From Candidatus Cryptobacteroides intestinipullorum (GTDB lineage: Bacteria > Bacteroidota > Bacteroidia > Bacteroidales > UBA932), in NCBI GenBank assembly GCA_018711225.1, contig DVIP01000012.1, positions 1 to 40,533 of the forward strand: DNA of 40,533 bases, in the 5' to 3' direction. The position numbers and the translations under genes were made by a program. The notes below the pieces were generated by a model that saw only the letters and a program-made list of their open reading frames with translations, was not told the origin of the DNA and did not search any database. Positions 26,776 to 35,404 of the stretch are shown one piece after another. How positions within the stretch are numbered: position 1 is the first letter of the stretch; each line of letters begins with the position of its first letter.

Positions 26776-27714
26776 ATGAAGAAAATCATTCTCATTGCCT
26801 TATCTCTGGCCATTTCCGCAGTGTCTCTTTCAGCACAGGATATGGCGGCAGCCACAGAAACCTACAACAACGGAGCTACAGCCTTGAACATGGGGGACAA
26901 CGAAGGGGCGCTCCAGTATTTCCGCGATGCGCTGACCATGGCAGAAGCATGCGGTGAAGAAGGCGCTGACATAGTGAATAACTGCAAGACATACATTCCT
27001 GCGATAGCACTTTCCATAGCCAAGGAGCAGATCAAGAGCGGGAATTACGACAATGCAGTGGCCAAATTGCAGGAAGCCATCCAGATCGCAAACGATTACC
27101 AGAGCGAAGATGTAGCCATCGAAGCTTCCGACCTGATACCTCAGGTATACCTCCAGAAAGGTAACGACCTTCTCCAGGCCAAGGATTTTGCCGGAGCTGC
27201 AGAAAGCTACAAAAAGTCAGTGGAAATCGACTCTACAAACGGAATGGCTTGCCTCAGGCTCGGACAGGCCCTCTCTTCAGCAGGCGACATCAACGGTGCC
27301 GTGGATGCATACAACATGGCCATGAGGCACGGACAGCAGCAGAATGCGGTAAAACAGCTTTCCAACACCTTCATCAAGCTGGCTGCGTCAGCCCTGAAGA
27401 CCAAGAACTATGACAACGCCGTACAGTACGCACTGAAATCATTCGAGTACAACGAGAACGCCACAGCCATGCAGGTGGCAGGCCAGGCATCACTCCAGCT
27501 CGGAAAGAACAGCGACGCCATAGATTATTTCGAGAAATATGTCGCACTGTCTCCTAATGCAAGAAACGTAAATGACATTTACTACTCCATCGCTGTCCTC
27601 GCACAGCAGGCAGGAGACAATGCCAAAGCTTGCGGCTACTATCAGAAGCTGACTTCACACCCTACATACGGGGCTACCGCAAAGCAGCAGATCACTGCCC
27701 TCAAGTGCAATTAA
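26776..27714 (+). CDS. Secreted TPR-repeat protein
   Basis: Signal MKKIILIALSLAISAVSLSAQ; repeated TPR units (NNGATALNMGDNEGALQYFRDAL, GNDLLQAKDFAGAAESYKKSVEID, LRLGQALSSAGDINGAVDAYNMAM). Confidence 0.85.
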   Translation: MKKIILIALSLAISAVSLSAQDMAAATETYNNGATALNMGDNEGALQYFRDALTMAEACGEEGADIVNNCKTYIPAIALSIAKEQIKSGNYDNAVAKLQEAIQIANDYQSEDVAIEASDLIPQVYLQKGNDLLQAKDFAGAAESYKKSVEIDSTNGMACLRLGQALSSAGDINGAVDAYNMAMRHGQQQNAVKQLSNTFIKLAASALKTKNYDNAVQYALKSFEYNENATAMQVAGQASLQLGKNSDAIDYFEKYVALSPNARNVNDIYYSIAVLAQQAGDNAKACGYYQKLTSHPTYGATAKQQITALKCN

Positions 27715-29597
27715 TGAGGGATCTTGAACTTCTGGCACCTGCCAGGACAGCTGACATCGGCATCGCGGCCATCGACTGCGGTGCCGATGCAGTGTATATA
27801 GCCGGACCGGCATTCGGAGCCAGGCAGGCAGCCGGAAACGAAATCAGCGAAATAGGCAGGCTGTGCCGGTATGCGCACAAATTCGGAGCGAGAATTTTCG
27901 CCACACTGAATACCATCATCTTCGACCATGAACTCGAACAGGCGTACGGAATGATGGAAGAACTGCAGGACGCCGGTGCGGACGCCATAATCATACAGGA
28001 CCTGGCGCTGAGCCCTGCGGGACTGGAACTGGCAGGCAGATGCAGCAATCTCGGAATACCGCTGCATGCCTCTACCCAGTGCGCCATCAGGACTCCGGAA
28101 AAGGCGGCAATGCTGGAAAAACTCGGTTTTTCCAGACTGATTCTCGAACGAGAACTGTCCCTGGAGCAGATAAAGGCCATCAGGAAGGCGACCGGATGCG
28201 AGCTGGAATTTTTCGTACACGGAGCCTTATGCGTCTGCTACAGCGGACAATGCTACATCTCGGAAAACATCTCCGGCAGAAGCGCAAACAGAGGTGCCTG
28301 CATACAAGCCTGCAGGTCTCTCTACAATCTCGTGGACGGCGACGGAAAAAAACTTGTCGCAAACAAGCCTCTCCTTTCCCTGAAAGACTATAATCTGAAA
28401 GAGAGACTGGAAGACCTGGCAGAGGCAGGTATTTCGTCTTTCAAGATAGAAGGACGTCTGAAGAATATATCATACGTCAAAAACATTGTCCGGGACTATT
28501 CACAAGCCCTGGACCGCCTTACGGAGAAATACCCTGACAGATACCGCCGGGCCTCTTTCGGAAAAGTCTCTGGAGGTTTCACACCTGATCCGGGGAAGAC
28601 ATTCAACAGAGGCTATACAAGCCTGTTCCTGGACGGAAGACGCGGACAGTGGGTCAGCCGGGACGCGGCCAAATCCATGGGAGAGCCTGTCGGTACGGTG
28701 AAAAGGCTCTCAGCAGACAAGACATCCTTCAATATATGTCCCGCTGCGCCCGATATCAGATTCGGCAACGGAGACGGATTCTGTTTCATAACGGACCGGA
28801 ATGAAGTCATCGGTTTCCGTGCGGACGTATGCAGCGGGACCGGAATAAAATGCAGGCCCGTGCCGGAACTGGCTGAAGGCACAATGCTGTTCCGCAATAT
28901 CGACACCGCCTTCGAGAAACAGCTTGAAACCGGGACTCCGTCGAGAATGGTAAATGTCACACTCCGCATCACCGTATCGGGAGGTGACAACAGCCCCGTA
29001 CTGGAAGTCTCCGCAACGAGCGAAGACGGAAGGACATGCACCGTCAGGACAGACAGCGGTGCCGGACCTGCCAGAAATACGGAAAAGATGTACGGAACAC
29101 TTGCCGCACAGCTCTCCAAGACCAGCGGCCACTATGCTTTTTCCGTCACACCCTTCCACGCAGACACCCTGCCGTTCCTCCCCGTATCTGCAGTGAACGC
29201 CGTCAGGCGGGAAATAGCAGGCATCCTGGACAGTATGCCGGTATTGTCCAGGCCTCTCAGCCTCAACCATCCCGACAGGAAAATATTCACGGAGAGACCC
29301 ATGAAGGGTTCGGTGCTCACGTATAAGGACAATATCGCGAACCATGCAGCCGCGAAACTGGCCGCCGCCCTCGGTGCGGAAAGCGCGGAACCGGCATACG
29401 AACTGCGGCAGAAGCCGGAAGCGGAACTCATGAGGACCAGATATTGTATCAGATACCAGTACGGGAGATGTCCCGTGCATCACGGACGCACATGGCCCGG
29501 ATCACTTTTTCTGGAAAACAACGGCAGGCTTTTCCCTCTCGGCTTCGACTGCGGGAATTGCGAAATGACGGTCAGTCCCCCTCTACCTCGAAAGTGA
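27714..29597 (+). CDS. U32 family peptidase / tRNA or rRNA hydroxylation protein-like (YegQ/RlhA family)
   Basis: MRDLELLAPARTADIGIAAIDCGADAVYIAGPAFGAR, ATLNTIIFDHEL, ELEFFVHGALCVCYSGQCYISENISGRSANRGACIQACR, SFKIEGRLKNISYVKNIV. ATG overlaps the TPR stop codon (TAATG). Confidence 0.93.
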   Translation: MRDLELLAPARTADIGIAAIDCGADAVYIAGPAFGARQAAGNEISEIGRLCRYAHKFGARIFATLNTIIFDHELEQAYGMMEELQDAGADAIIIQDLALSPAGLELAGRCSNLGIPLHASTQCAIRTPEKAAMLEKLGFSRLILERELSLEQIKAIRKATGCELEFFVHGALCVCYSGQCYISENISGRSANRGACIQACRSLYNLVDGDGKKLVANKPLLSLKDYNLKERLEDLAEAGISSFKIEGRLKNISYVKNIVRDYSQALDRLTEKYPDRYRRASFGKVSGGFTPDPGKTFNRGYTSLFLDGRRGQWVSRDAAKSMGEPVGTVKRLSADKTSFNICPAAPDIRFGNGDGFCFITDRNEVIGFRADVCSGTGIKCRPVPELAEGTMLFRNIDTAFEKQLETGTPSRMVNVTLRITVSGGDNSPVLEVSATSEDGRTCTVRTDSGAGPARNTEKMYGTLAAQLSKTSGHYAFSVTPFHADTLPFLPVSAVNAVRREIAGILDSMPVLSRPLSLNHPDRKIFTERPMKGSVLTYKDNIANHAAAKLAAALGAESAEPAYELRQKPEAELMRTRYCIRYQYGRCPVHHGRTWPGSLFLENNGRLFPLGFDCGNCEMTVSPPLPRK

Positions 29598-30834
29598 CGG
29601 TGACATCTCCGAAATTTTCCGGAATATCACTATGGGCATTGAGATACCGGCTGCTCAAGGATCCGCGCCATACTATATCGTCCCGTGTCCTGAAAGGGAG
29701 GTCTATTTCTATGCCGTAACTTTTGGAGGCTATCCTAACCAGAGCCGTGCATTCCCATGAAGTCTGCTTGCCGCCATCGTCCTCTATAATCATGAAGGCG
29801 CAATTGTCCATCTGGTCAGTCCAGTCCGAAACCAGCACCGCATTGAAAGGCTGGGGCTTTCCCACCTGGCTGCGTTTCACCACTATCATGAAATCCGTTA
29901 TCGAAGGCGAATACAGCTGCAGTTCGGCTTCCGTGCTGGCAGTGAAATTCTCGACGGCGCCGCATTTGACGAAAAATTCCGATGCTCCGGCAAACCATGA
30001 ATCATAATTCCTGTTCATCACGAAATCTTTCAGAATCAGGGTTCTGACATTCTCATGGGAGGTGTCTCCGGACAAGGACCGTCCCGCCAGGTAAGGACCG
30101 ACCGTCACGCTGCCACCTTCCAGCCATTCCGGATACAGCTGTCTGATGACTTCCAGTGACAGATACCCGTCATCGGAATTTCTGTTCACTACCCAGACAG
30201 GCGTTTCTTCCGCCATTTCCTCTGTCACGACAACCGTATCGACGGAAGCCGTCCCGTCCTCCAGACGCTTAACCTTATAACCGATATTGGACGTGGACTC
30301 GTCTTCCGGATCGAATGTTATGACAGGTATGCCGTCCCCGCCCTCCCAGTTTTCTGAAAACGGCCAGTAGACCTGGATGTCTGAAGATGCGAGGGTTTCT
30401 ATATACCTGTCCACATCTTCCTCATCCGAAAATACGGTCTCCCCCACGGCAGCCCTGGTCCGGGCTTTGGACAGAAGGTGGCTGCGTATGAGCTCCGATA
30501 CCGGATTCACGTATTCACGTACAGACCTGGAGGAAAGATGTCCGTCCCCGACACCGGACCCCGGGGCAGAAAACAGGTTCGCCATGGTATATTCCTCGTC
30601 ATATCCGTTTCCGGAAGACGAAGAAACCGCATCATGCACTTCCGACACGTGTTCCTTCTGCAATGGCAGTTCCGCCAGAAGTGCAGCTATTTCCGCCAAT
30701 GACGGGCCCGGAACTTCTTCACCCTCATGAATTTCCTCCCCTGCAAGCGGTATGGGGTCTATGCATCCTGACAATGAAAGGACTACGGAAAACAATGCCG
30801 GAACGACAGTCATAAAAGAAATCCTGAAACACAT
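29572..30834 (-). CDS. Hypothetical lipoprotein
   Basis: MCFRISFMTVVPALFSVVLSLSGCIDP lipobox; no recognised domain. Confidence 0.7.
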   Translation of the reverse strand: MCFRISFMTVVPALFSVVLSLSGCIDPIPLAGEEIHEGEEVPGPSLAEIAALLAELPLQKEHVSEVHDAVSSSSGNGYDEEYTMANLFSAPGSGVGDGHLSSRSVREYVNPVSELIRSHLLSKARTRAAVGETVFSDEEDVDRYIETLASSDIQVYWPFSENWEGGDGIPVITFDPEDESTSNIGYKVKRLEDGTASVDTVVVTEEMAEETPVWVVNRNSDDGYLSLEVIRQLYPEWLEGGSVTVGPYLAGRSLSGDTSHENVRTLILKDFVMNRNYDSWFAGASEFFVKCGAVENFTASTEAELQLYSPSITDFMIVVKRSQVGKPQPFNAVLVSDWTDQMDNCAFMIIEDDGGKQTSWECTALVRIASKSYGIEIDLPFRTRDDIVWRGSLSSRYLNAHSDIPENFGDVTVTFEVEGD

Positions 30835-30939
30835 ACTATCCTCCTTTTTTCTGCAAAGAGAAGGATAGTTATCCGTTTGTCCAAGAAATACACGTTTAAT
30901 CGGAAAAAAACGCCTGCAGATATCTCCAGGGCAGGAACA

Positions 30940-31818
30940 TCAGCCGATGTCAGGCTTTCTGAAAAAGACAAAGCGGTCCTTTCCGGACAAATCCTGCACT
31001 ACATGCACATTCTCCATCCCGCACCCGGCGAACAGAAGCCGCGTCTCGTCTCCGAAGGCTTCGTTTATCTCCACTGCCCCCATACCTCCAGGAACCAGAC
31101 ATACGGAAGAAATGCCCGCTATGGCACGATAGAATACCAGAGGATCGTCATCCGGAACAAAAAGAGCCATTTCCGGTTCATGTTCAAGCACATTCCTGTG
31201 CATCAGACTTTTTTCCGACTCCCTGACATAAGGAGGATTGCTTACAATCACATCATACGAAGAAACCCCGAGCCGGTCCGCAATCTCTTTCTGCGGAGCG
31301 AGGACATCCAGCCTGATAAAATCCGGAGGATTCCCTTCTATCTCCTGGGATGCAGCGACAGACAGGGCATCTTCCGACAAATCCGCACCCGTAACCGTGG
31401 AATCCGGGATGCAATGAGCCAGTGTCCATGCAATACACCCTGAACCTGTGCACAAATCCAGAATCCGCAGATGGCTCCGGCCGCAGGACAGAAGCCTGTC
31501 TTCAAGCAAACGGCAAAGCAGTTCTGTCTCCGGCCTGGGTATGAGTACGGACGGAGTCACTTTGAACCGCAGTCCGGAAAATTCTGTCTCTCCGATAATA
31601 TATTGCAGCGGTTCTCCCGCGCAAAGCCTTGAAACACAACTTTCCAAACAAATCTGTTTTTCATTTTCCAATTCCAGATCCGGCCCTGTAACGTAAATGT
31701 AATCCGGCAAATCCAGGAAATTCCTGCACAGCAGACGCACCATCGCTCCGGCCTCCTTTTCTCCGTAAACCGGGGAGAGCCTGCTTCTGGCATTCCTTAC
31801 AAATTCCCGGACATTCAT
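30940..31818 (-). CDS. prmC: Peptide chain release factor N5-glutamine methyltransferase
   Basis: LQYIIGETEFSGLRFKVTPSVLIPRPETELL, ILDLCTGSGCIAWTLA, YDVIVSNPPYVRESEK (NPPY). Confidence 0.94.
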   Translation of the reverse strand: MNVREFVRNARSRLSPVYGEKEAGAMVRLLCRNFLDLPDYIYVTGPDLELENEKQICLESCVSRLCAGEPLQYIIGETEFSGLRFKVTPSVLIPRPETELLCRLLEDRLLSCGRSHLRILDLCTGSGCIAWTLAHCIPDSTVTGADLSEDALSVAASQEIEGNPPDFIRLDVLAPQKEIADRLGVSSYDVIVSNPPYVRESEKSLMHRNVLEHEPEMALFVPDDDPLVFYRAIAGISSVCLVPGGMGAVEINEAFGDETRLLFAGCGMENVHVVQDLSGKDRFVFFRKPDIG

Positions 31819-32834
31819 CAGCTGTTTTCTATGATTTCAGTCAGGAAATCGGTAATGTCCATACCTGCCGTCCTGACCATCTTAGGCACGAGCGAAGCAC
31901 TTGTCATGCCCGGTATAGTATTGACTTCCAGGAAATAGAGATCATCACCGGAAAGGATATAATCCACCCTTACAAGTCCCGAACAGCCGAGCCTGCGGTA
32001 TATTTTCCTGGAGGCCTCCTGAATCCTGGCTGTCAGTTCTCCGGAAATCCGGGCAGGGCAAATCTCTTCACTGAATCCGTTGTATTTGGCGTCATAATCG
32101 AAAAATTCGTGTTCCGTGACTATTTCGATAACCGGCAGCGCCACCAATTCTTTCCCGTTGAAATACACCGCATTCGTCAGTTCCCTGCCGGGAATGAACT
32201 GCTCCGCGATAACCGTCCGACCCTCCGAAAACGCTGTCTTCACCGCACCTTCGAATTCATCCGCCTGCTTTACCTTGACGACACCGAAACTGGAGCCGCC
32301 GTCCGTAGGTTTCACGAAAAGCGGAAGGCCGAGGGCGGATATCACCTTGTCCCCGAGTCCGGGAGTCACTTCGTCCTGCCTTATGAAAACATCGTCGGCG
32401 CACTTCACATAATCCACATTCCGGAGATAGTTCTTGCAGGTGAACTTGTCGAATGTTATTGTGGAGACAAAAGAGCTGCAGCTGCTGAACGGGATTCCCA
32501 ACATCTCAAGATAGCCCTGCATCAGTCCGTTTTCTCCCGGAGTGCCATGCTGCATGATGTAGGCGAAGTCGAATTTCACCTTCTCTCCGTTCAGTGTTAC
32601 CGAAAAATCGGTCTTGTCTATCTCAGGCCGGCAGTTTTCCGGCAATATTGTCCTGACAGAATTTCTTTTCCGGAAGGCCGCAAGAGACCAGCGGCCGAAC
32701 CGGGCGAAAATTTCATAGACATTATATTTTGTCCCGTCTATGCGCGATGCCGTAAACTCTCCGCTGCGGCATGAAATTTCCCATTCGGAAGAGTCGCTTC
32801 CGTAAATGACTGCAATAGTATTGTACTTGCTCAT
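31818..32834 (-). CDS. ddl: D-alanine--D-alanine ligase
   Basis: MSKYNTIAVIYGSDSSEWEIS, FDFAYIMQHGTPGENGLMQGYLEMLGIPFSSC, LPLFVKPTDGGSSFGVVKV, YFLEVNTIPGMTSASLVPKM. Confidence 0.94.
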   Translation of the reverse strand: MSKYNTIAVIYGSDSSEWEISCRSGEFTASRIDGTKYNVYEIFARFGRWSLAAFRKRNSVRTILPENCRPEIDKTDFSVTLNGEKVKFDFAYIMQHGTPGENGLMQGYLEMLGIPFSSCSSFVSTITFDKFTCKNYLRNVDYVKCADDVFIRQDEVTPGLGDKVISALGLPLFVKPTDGGSSFGVVKVKQADEFEGAVKTAFSEGRTVIAEQFIPGRELTNAVYFNGKELVALPVIEIVTEHEFFDYDAKYNGFSEEICPARISGELTARIQEASRKIYRRLGCSGLVRVDYILSGDDLYFLEVNTIPGMTSASLVPKMVRTAGMDITDFLTEIIENS

Positions 32835-32835
32835 A

Positions 32836-35181
32836 TCAATTGAAAAAATCGTCATTGCTTCCGGATGAAACCATGTCGGCATCGCTTCCGTCACAGTCGA
32901 GATTGAGATTCGTTCCTGCCGGGGCAATGAACTTCTCGTCTCCCGTAATGCCGAGTGTCCCGTCCTCTATCACCTTGTTCATGAAAATACCCCAGATAGG
33001 AAGGGCCATATTAGAACCCTGTCCGAGAGCCATGGACTCGAAGTGCACCTGTCTGTCCTCGGCTCCGACCCAGACTCCCGCCGTCAAAACAGGGGTGTAG
33101 CCCATGAACCATCCGTCGGCCTGGTCATTCGTGGTACCGGTCTTCCCGGCAATCTCACCCATGAGATGATACTTGTAGCGGAGCCTTACGGCCGTACCTC
33201 CTGTCACGACTCCCTGCATCAGGTTCGCCATGAGATACGCCGTCTGCTCGCTGATGGCCTCGCGTTTCTCATTGCTGAATTCGGACAGCAGGTTCCCCAT
33301 ATTGTCCTCGATTCTGGTGACAAACAACGGCTCTACATACACGCCTCCTGACGGGAAGGTATTGTAGGCCGCCACCATTTCGTACAGCGAAAGGTCTGCA
33401 GGTCCCACACAGAGGGAAGGCACCTCTTCGATATGGCTTCCTATACCCATTTTCCTCATCATCTCCGCCATGGCATGAGGGCCGAACTGCTTCATCAGAT
33501 AGGCTGAAATGTTGTTGCTGCTCTTCGTCAGCCCCCATTTCAGCGTTACTGTCTGGCCTATCCATTCGTCCCTGTCGGTACTCTGCGGCGTCCACGTGTC
33601 ATCGCCCACGATAAAAGTCTGCGGCACGTTCACCACCTGATCGCACGGGGACATACCCTCCTGCATGGCCAGGGTATAGAGAAACGGCTTGATTGTGGAA
33701 CCCACCTGGCGTTTTCCCTGGCGGACGTTGTCATATTTGAAATAACGGTAGTCAGGGCCGCCGACGTATGCCTTGACATGCCCCGTCTCCGGCTCTATGG
33801 CCATGAACGCTGCACGCAGGAAAGACTTGTAGTACCTTATGGAATCATCAGGGGTCATCAATGTGTCGATATAGCCCTTGCCGTCCCACGAAAACACCCT
33901 CATTTCCACAGGCTCGCGGAAACTTGCGGATATTTCCTGTTCCGATGCACCCCTGGACTTCATAATACGGTATCTGTCGCTCCATCTCCTGGCCTGAGAC
34001 ATAAGCCTGTCGATTGTTGCTTCGTCCACTTCATCCGAAAAAGGCCTGTGTTTCTTGCGGCTCAGGTCACGCCAGAAACCTTTCTGCAGGTCCAGCCCCA
34101 GATGTTCTGCCACCGCTTCCTCGGCATACTGCTGCATCTTGTAGTTTATGGTAGTATAAATCCTGAGTCCGTCCCTGTCCAGGCTGTAAGGTGTACCGTC
34201 GGTCTTCTTGTTCTTGTGAAGCCATCCGTACAGGTCGTTGTCGGCCCACTGCAGGGAATCCACCTTGTAATCTTCGTAAACGCTGTACGACGAACGTTCA
34301 GGTTTCTTCGCGTTCATAGTCCTGCGCAACATGTCCCTGAAGTACGGGGCCAGCCCGGCATTGTGGTCCAGCACATGATAAGCGAGCGTGACAGGCAGGG
34401 CGCAGAGCGAATCGGCTTCATGTCCGGTAAGATAACCGGCCTTGGCCATCTGCCCCAGGACGAAATTCCGGCGGCCCAGCGCCTTGTCAGGATTCAGGAC
34501 AGGGTTATAGCGGGTAGGCTTGTTCACCATCCCCACAAGCATGGCGCTCTCTTCGGCGTTCAGTTCTGACGGATCCTTGGAAAAGAATGTCTGCGAGGCG
34601 GTCTTGATTCCGTATGCGTTGCTGCCGAAAAAGACGGCATTCATGTACATCGTCAGTATCTCGTTCTTCGTATAGTTCCTTTCCAGTTTCACCGCAGTAA
34701 TCCATTCCTTCAGCTTTATCCAGACCATCTTCATATGCCTGACTCCCGGAATGCTGCCTCCGAGATTCTCCCTCGGATACAGGGTCTTGGCGAGCTGCTG
34801 TGTAATGGTGCTTCCTCCCCCCTGGCTGGAATCGTTCAGCAGAAGGGTCTTTACCAGCACCCTGGCCAGACTCTGGAAATCTATGCCGGAATGCGAGTAG
34901 AAACGGACGTCTTCAGTGGCGACCGCAGCCTCGATGAGATAAGGGGACAGGTCCCCGTATGTCACGTATGACCTGTTCTCTATATGGAATGTCGTCAGTA
35001 TTTCCCCGTCCTCGGCTATGACCTGCGTGGCGAGTTTGCTTTCCGGATTTTCAAGTTCCTCAAAAGACGGGATGTCCGCAAACGCCCAGACAGCCAGCAC
35101 CAAAAGGATGAAACATGTTATCGGCACCAGAAGTATTATCCAGAACCACCTGACTATTCTTTTTTTAGTAATGTCCTTCAT
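32836..35181 (-). CDS. mrcA: Penicillin-binding protein 1A (bifunctional transglycosylase/transpeptidase)
   Basis: AAVATEDVRFYSHSGIDFQSLARV, GGGSTITQQLAKTLYPRE, GSTIKPFLYTLAMQEG, KSSNNISAYL, GKTGTTNDQADGWFMGYTP. Confidence 0.94.
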   Translation of the reverse strand: MKDITKKRIVRWFWIILLVPITCFILLVLAVWAFADIPSFEELENPESKLATQVIAEDGEILTTFHIENRSYVTYGDLSPYLIEAAVATEDVRFYSHSGIDFQSLARVLVKTLLLNDSSQGGGSTITQQLAKTLYPRENLGGSIPGVRHMKMVWIKLKEWITAVKLERNYTKNEILTMYMNAVFFGSNAYGIKTASQTFFSKDPSELNAEESAMLVGMVNKPTRYNPVLNPDKALGRRNFVLGQMAKAGYLTGHEADSLCALPVTLAYHVLDHNAGLAPYFRDMLRRTMNAKKPERSSYSVYEDYKVDSLQWADNDLYGWLHKNKKTDGTPYSLDRDGLRIYTTINYKMQQYAEEAVAEHLGLDLQKGFWRDLSRKKHRPFSDEVDEATIDRLMSQARRWSDRYRIMKSRGASEQEISASFREPVEMRVFSWDGKGYIDTLMTPDDSIRYYKSFLRAAFMAIEPETGHVKAYVGGPDYRYFKYDNVRQGKRQVGSTIKPFLYTLAMQEGMSPCDQVVNVPQTFIVGDDTWTPQSTDRDEWIGQTVTLKWGLTKSSNNISAYLMKQFGPHAMAEMMRKMGIGSHIEEVPSLCVGPADLSLYEMVAAYNTFPSGGVYVEPLFVTRIEDNMGNLLSEFSNEKREAISEQTAYLMANLMQGVVTGGTAVRLRYKYHLMGEIAGKTGTTNDQADGWFMGYTPVLTAGVWVGAEDRQVHFESMALGQGSNMALPIWGIFMNKVIEDGTLGITGDEKFIAPAGTNLNLDCDGSDADMVSSGSNDDFFN

Positions 35182-35404
35182 TCCTGTCGCTGTTTTGGAA
35201 ATAAAATCCCGACCCAACCTGTCGGAAAACTGCAAAAATAGCAAACAATTTTCAAGATAATGCAATTATGTCTGCTGAATCCGGCATTATATGTCTTGTT
35301 TCCGGAAAAGACAAAAAAATTTGAAAATTACTTTGTTTCTGACTTACTTTGCAGACTCGTTGTCCGGCGGATACCGGATTTCCTGTTGCTGAAAAGAAAA
35401 TAAT

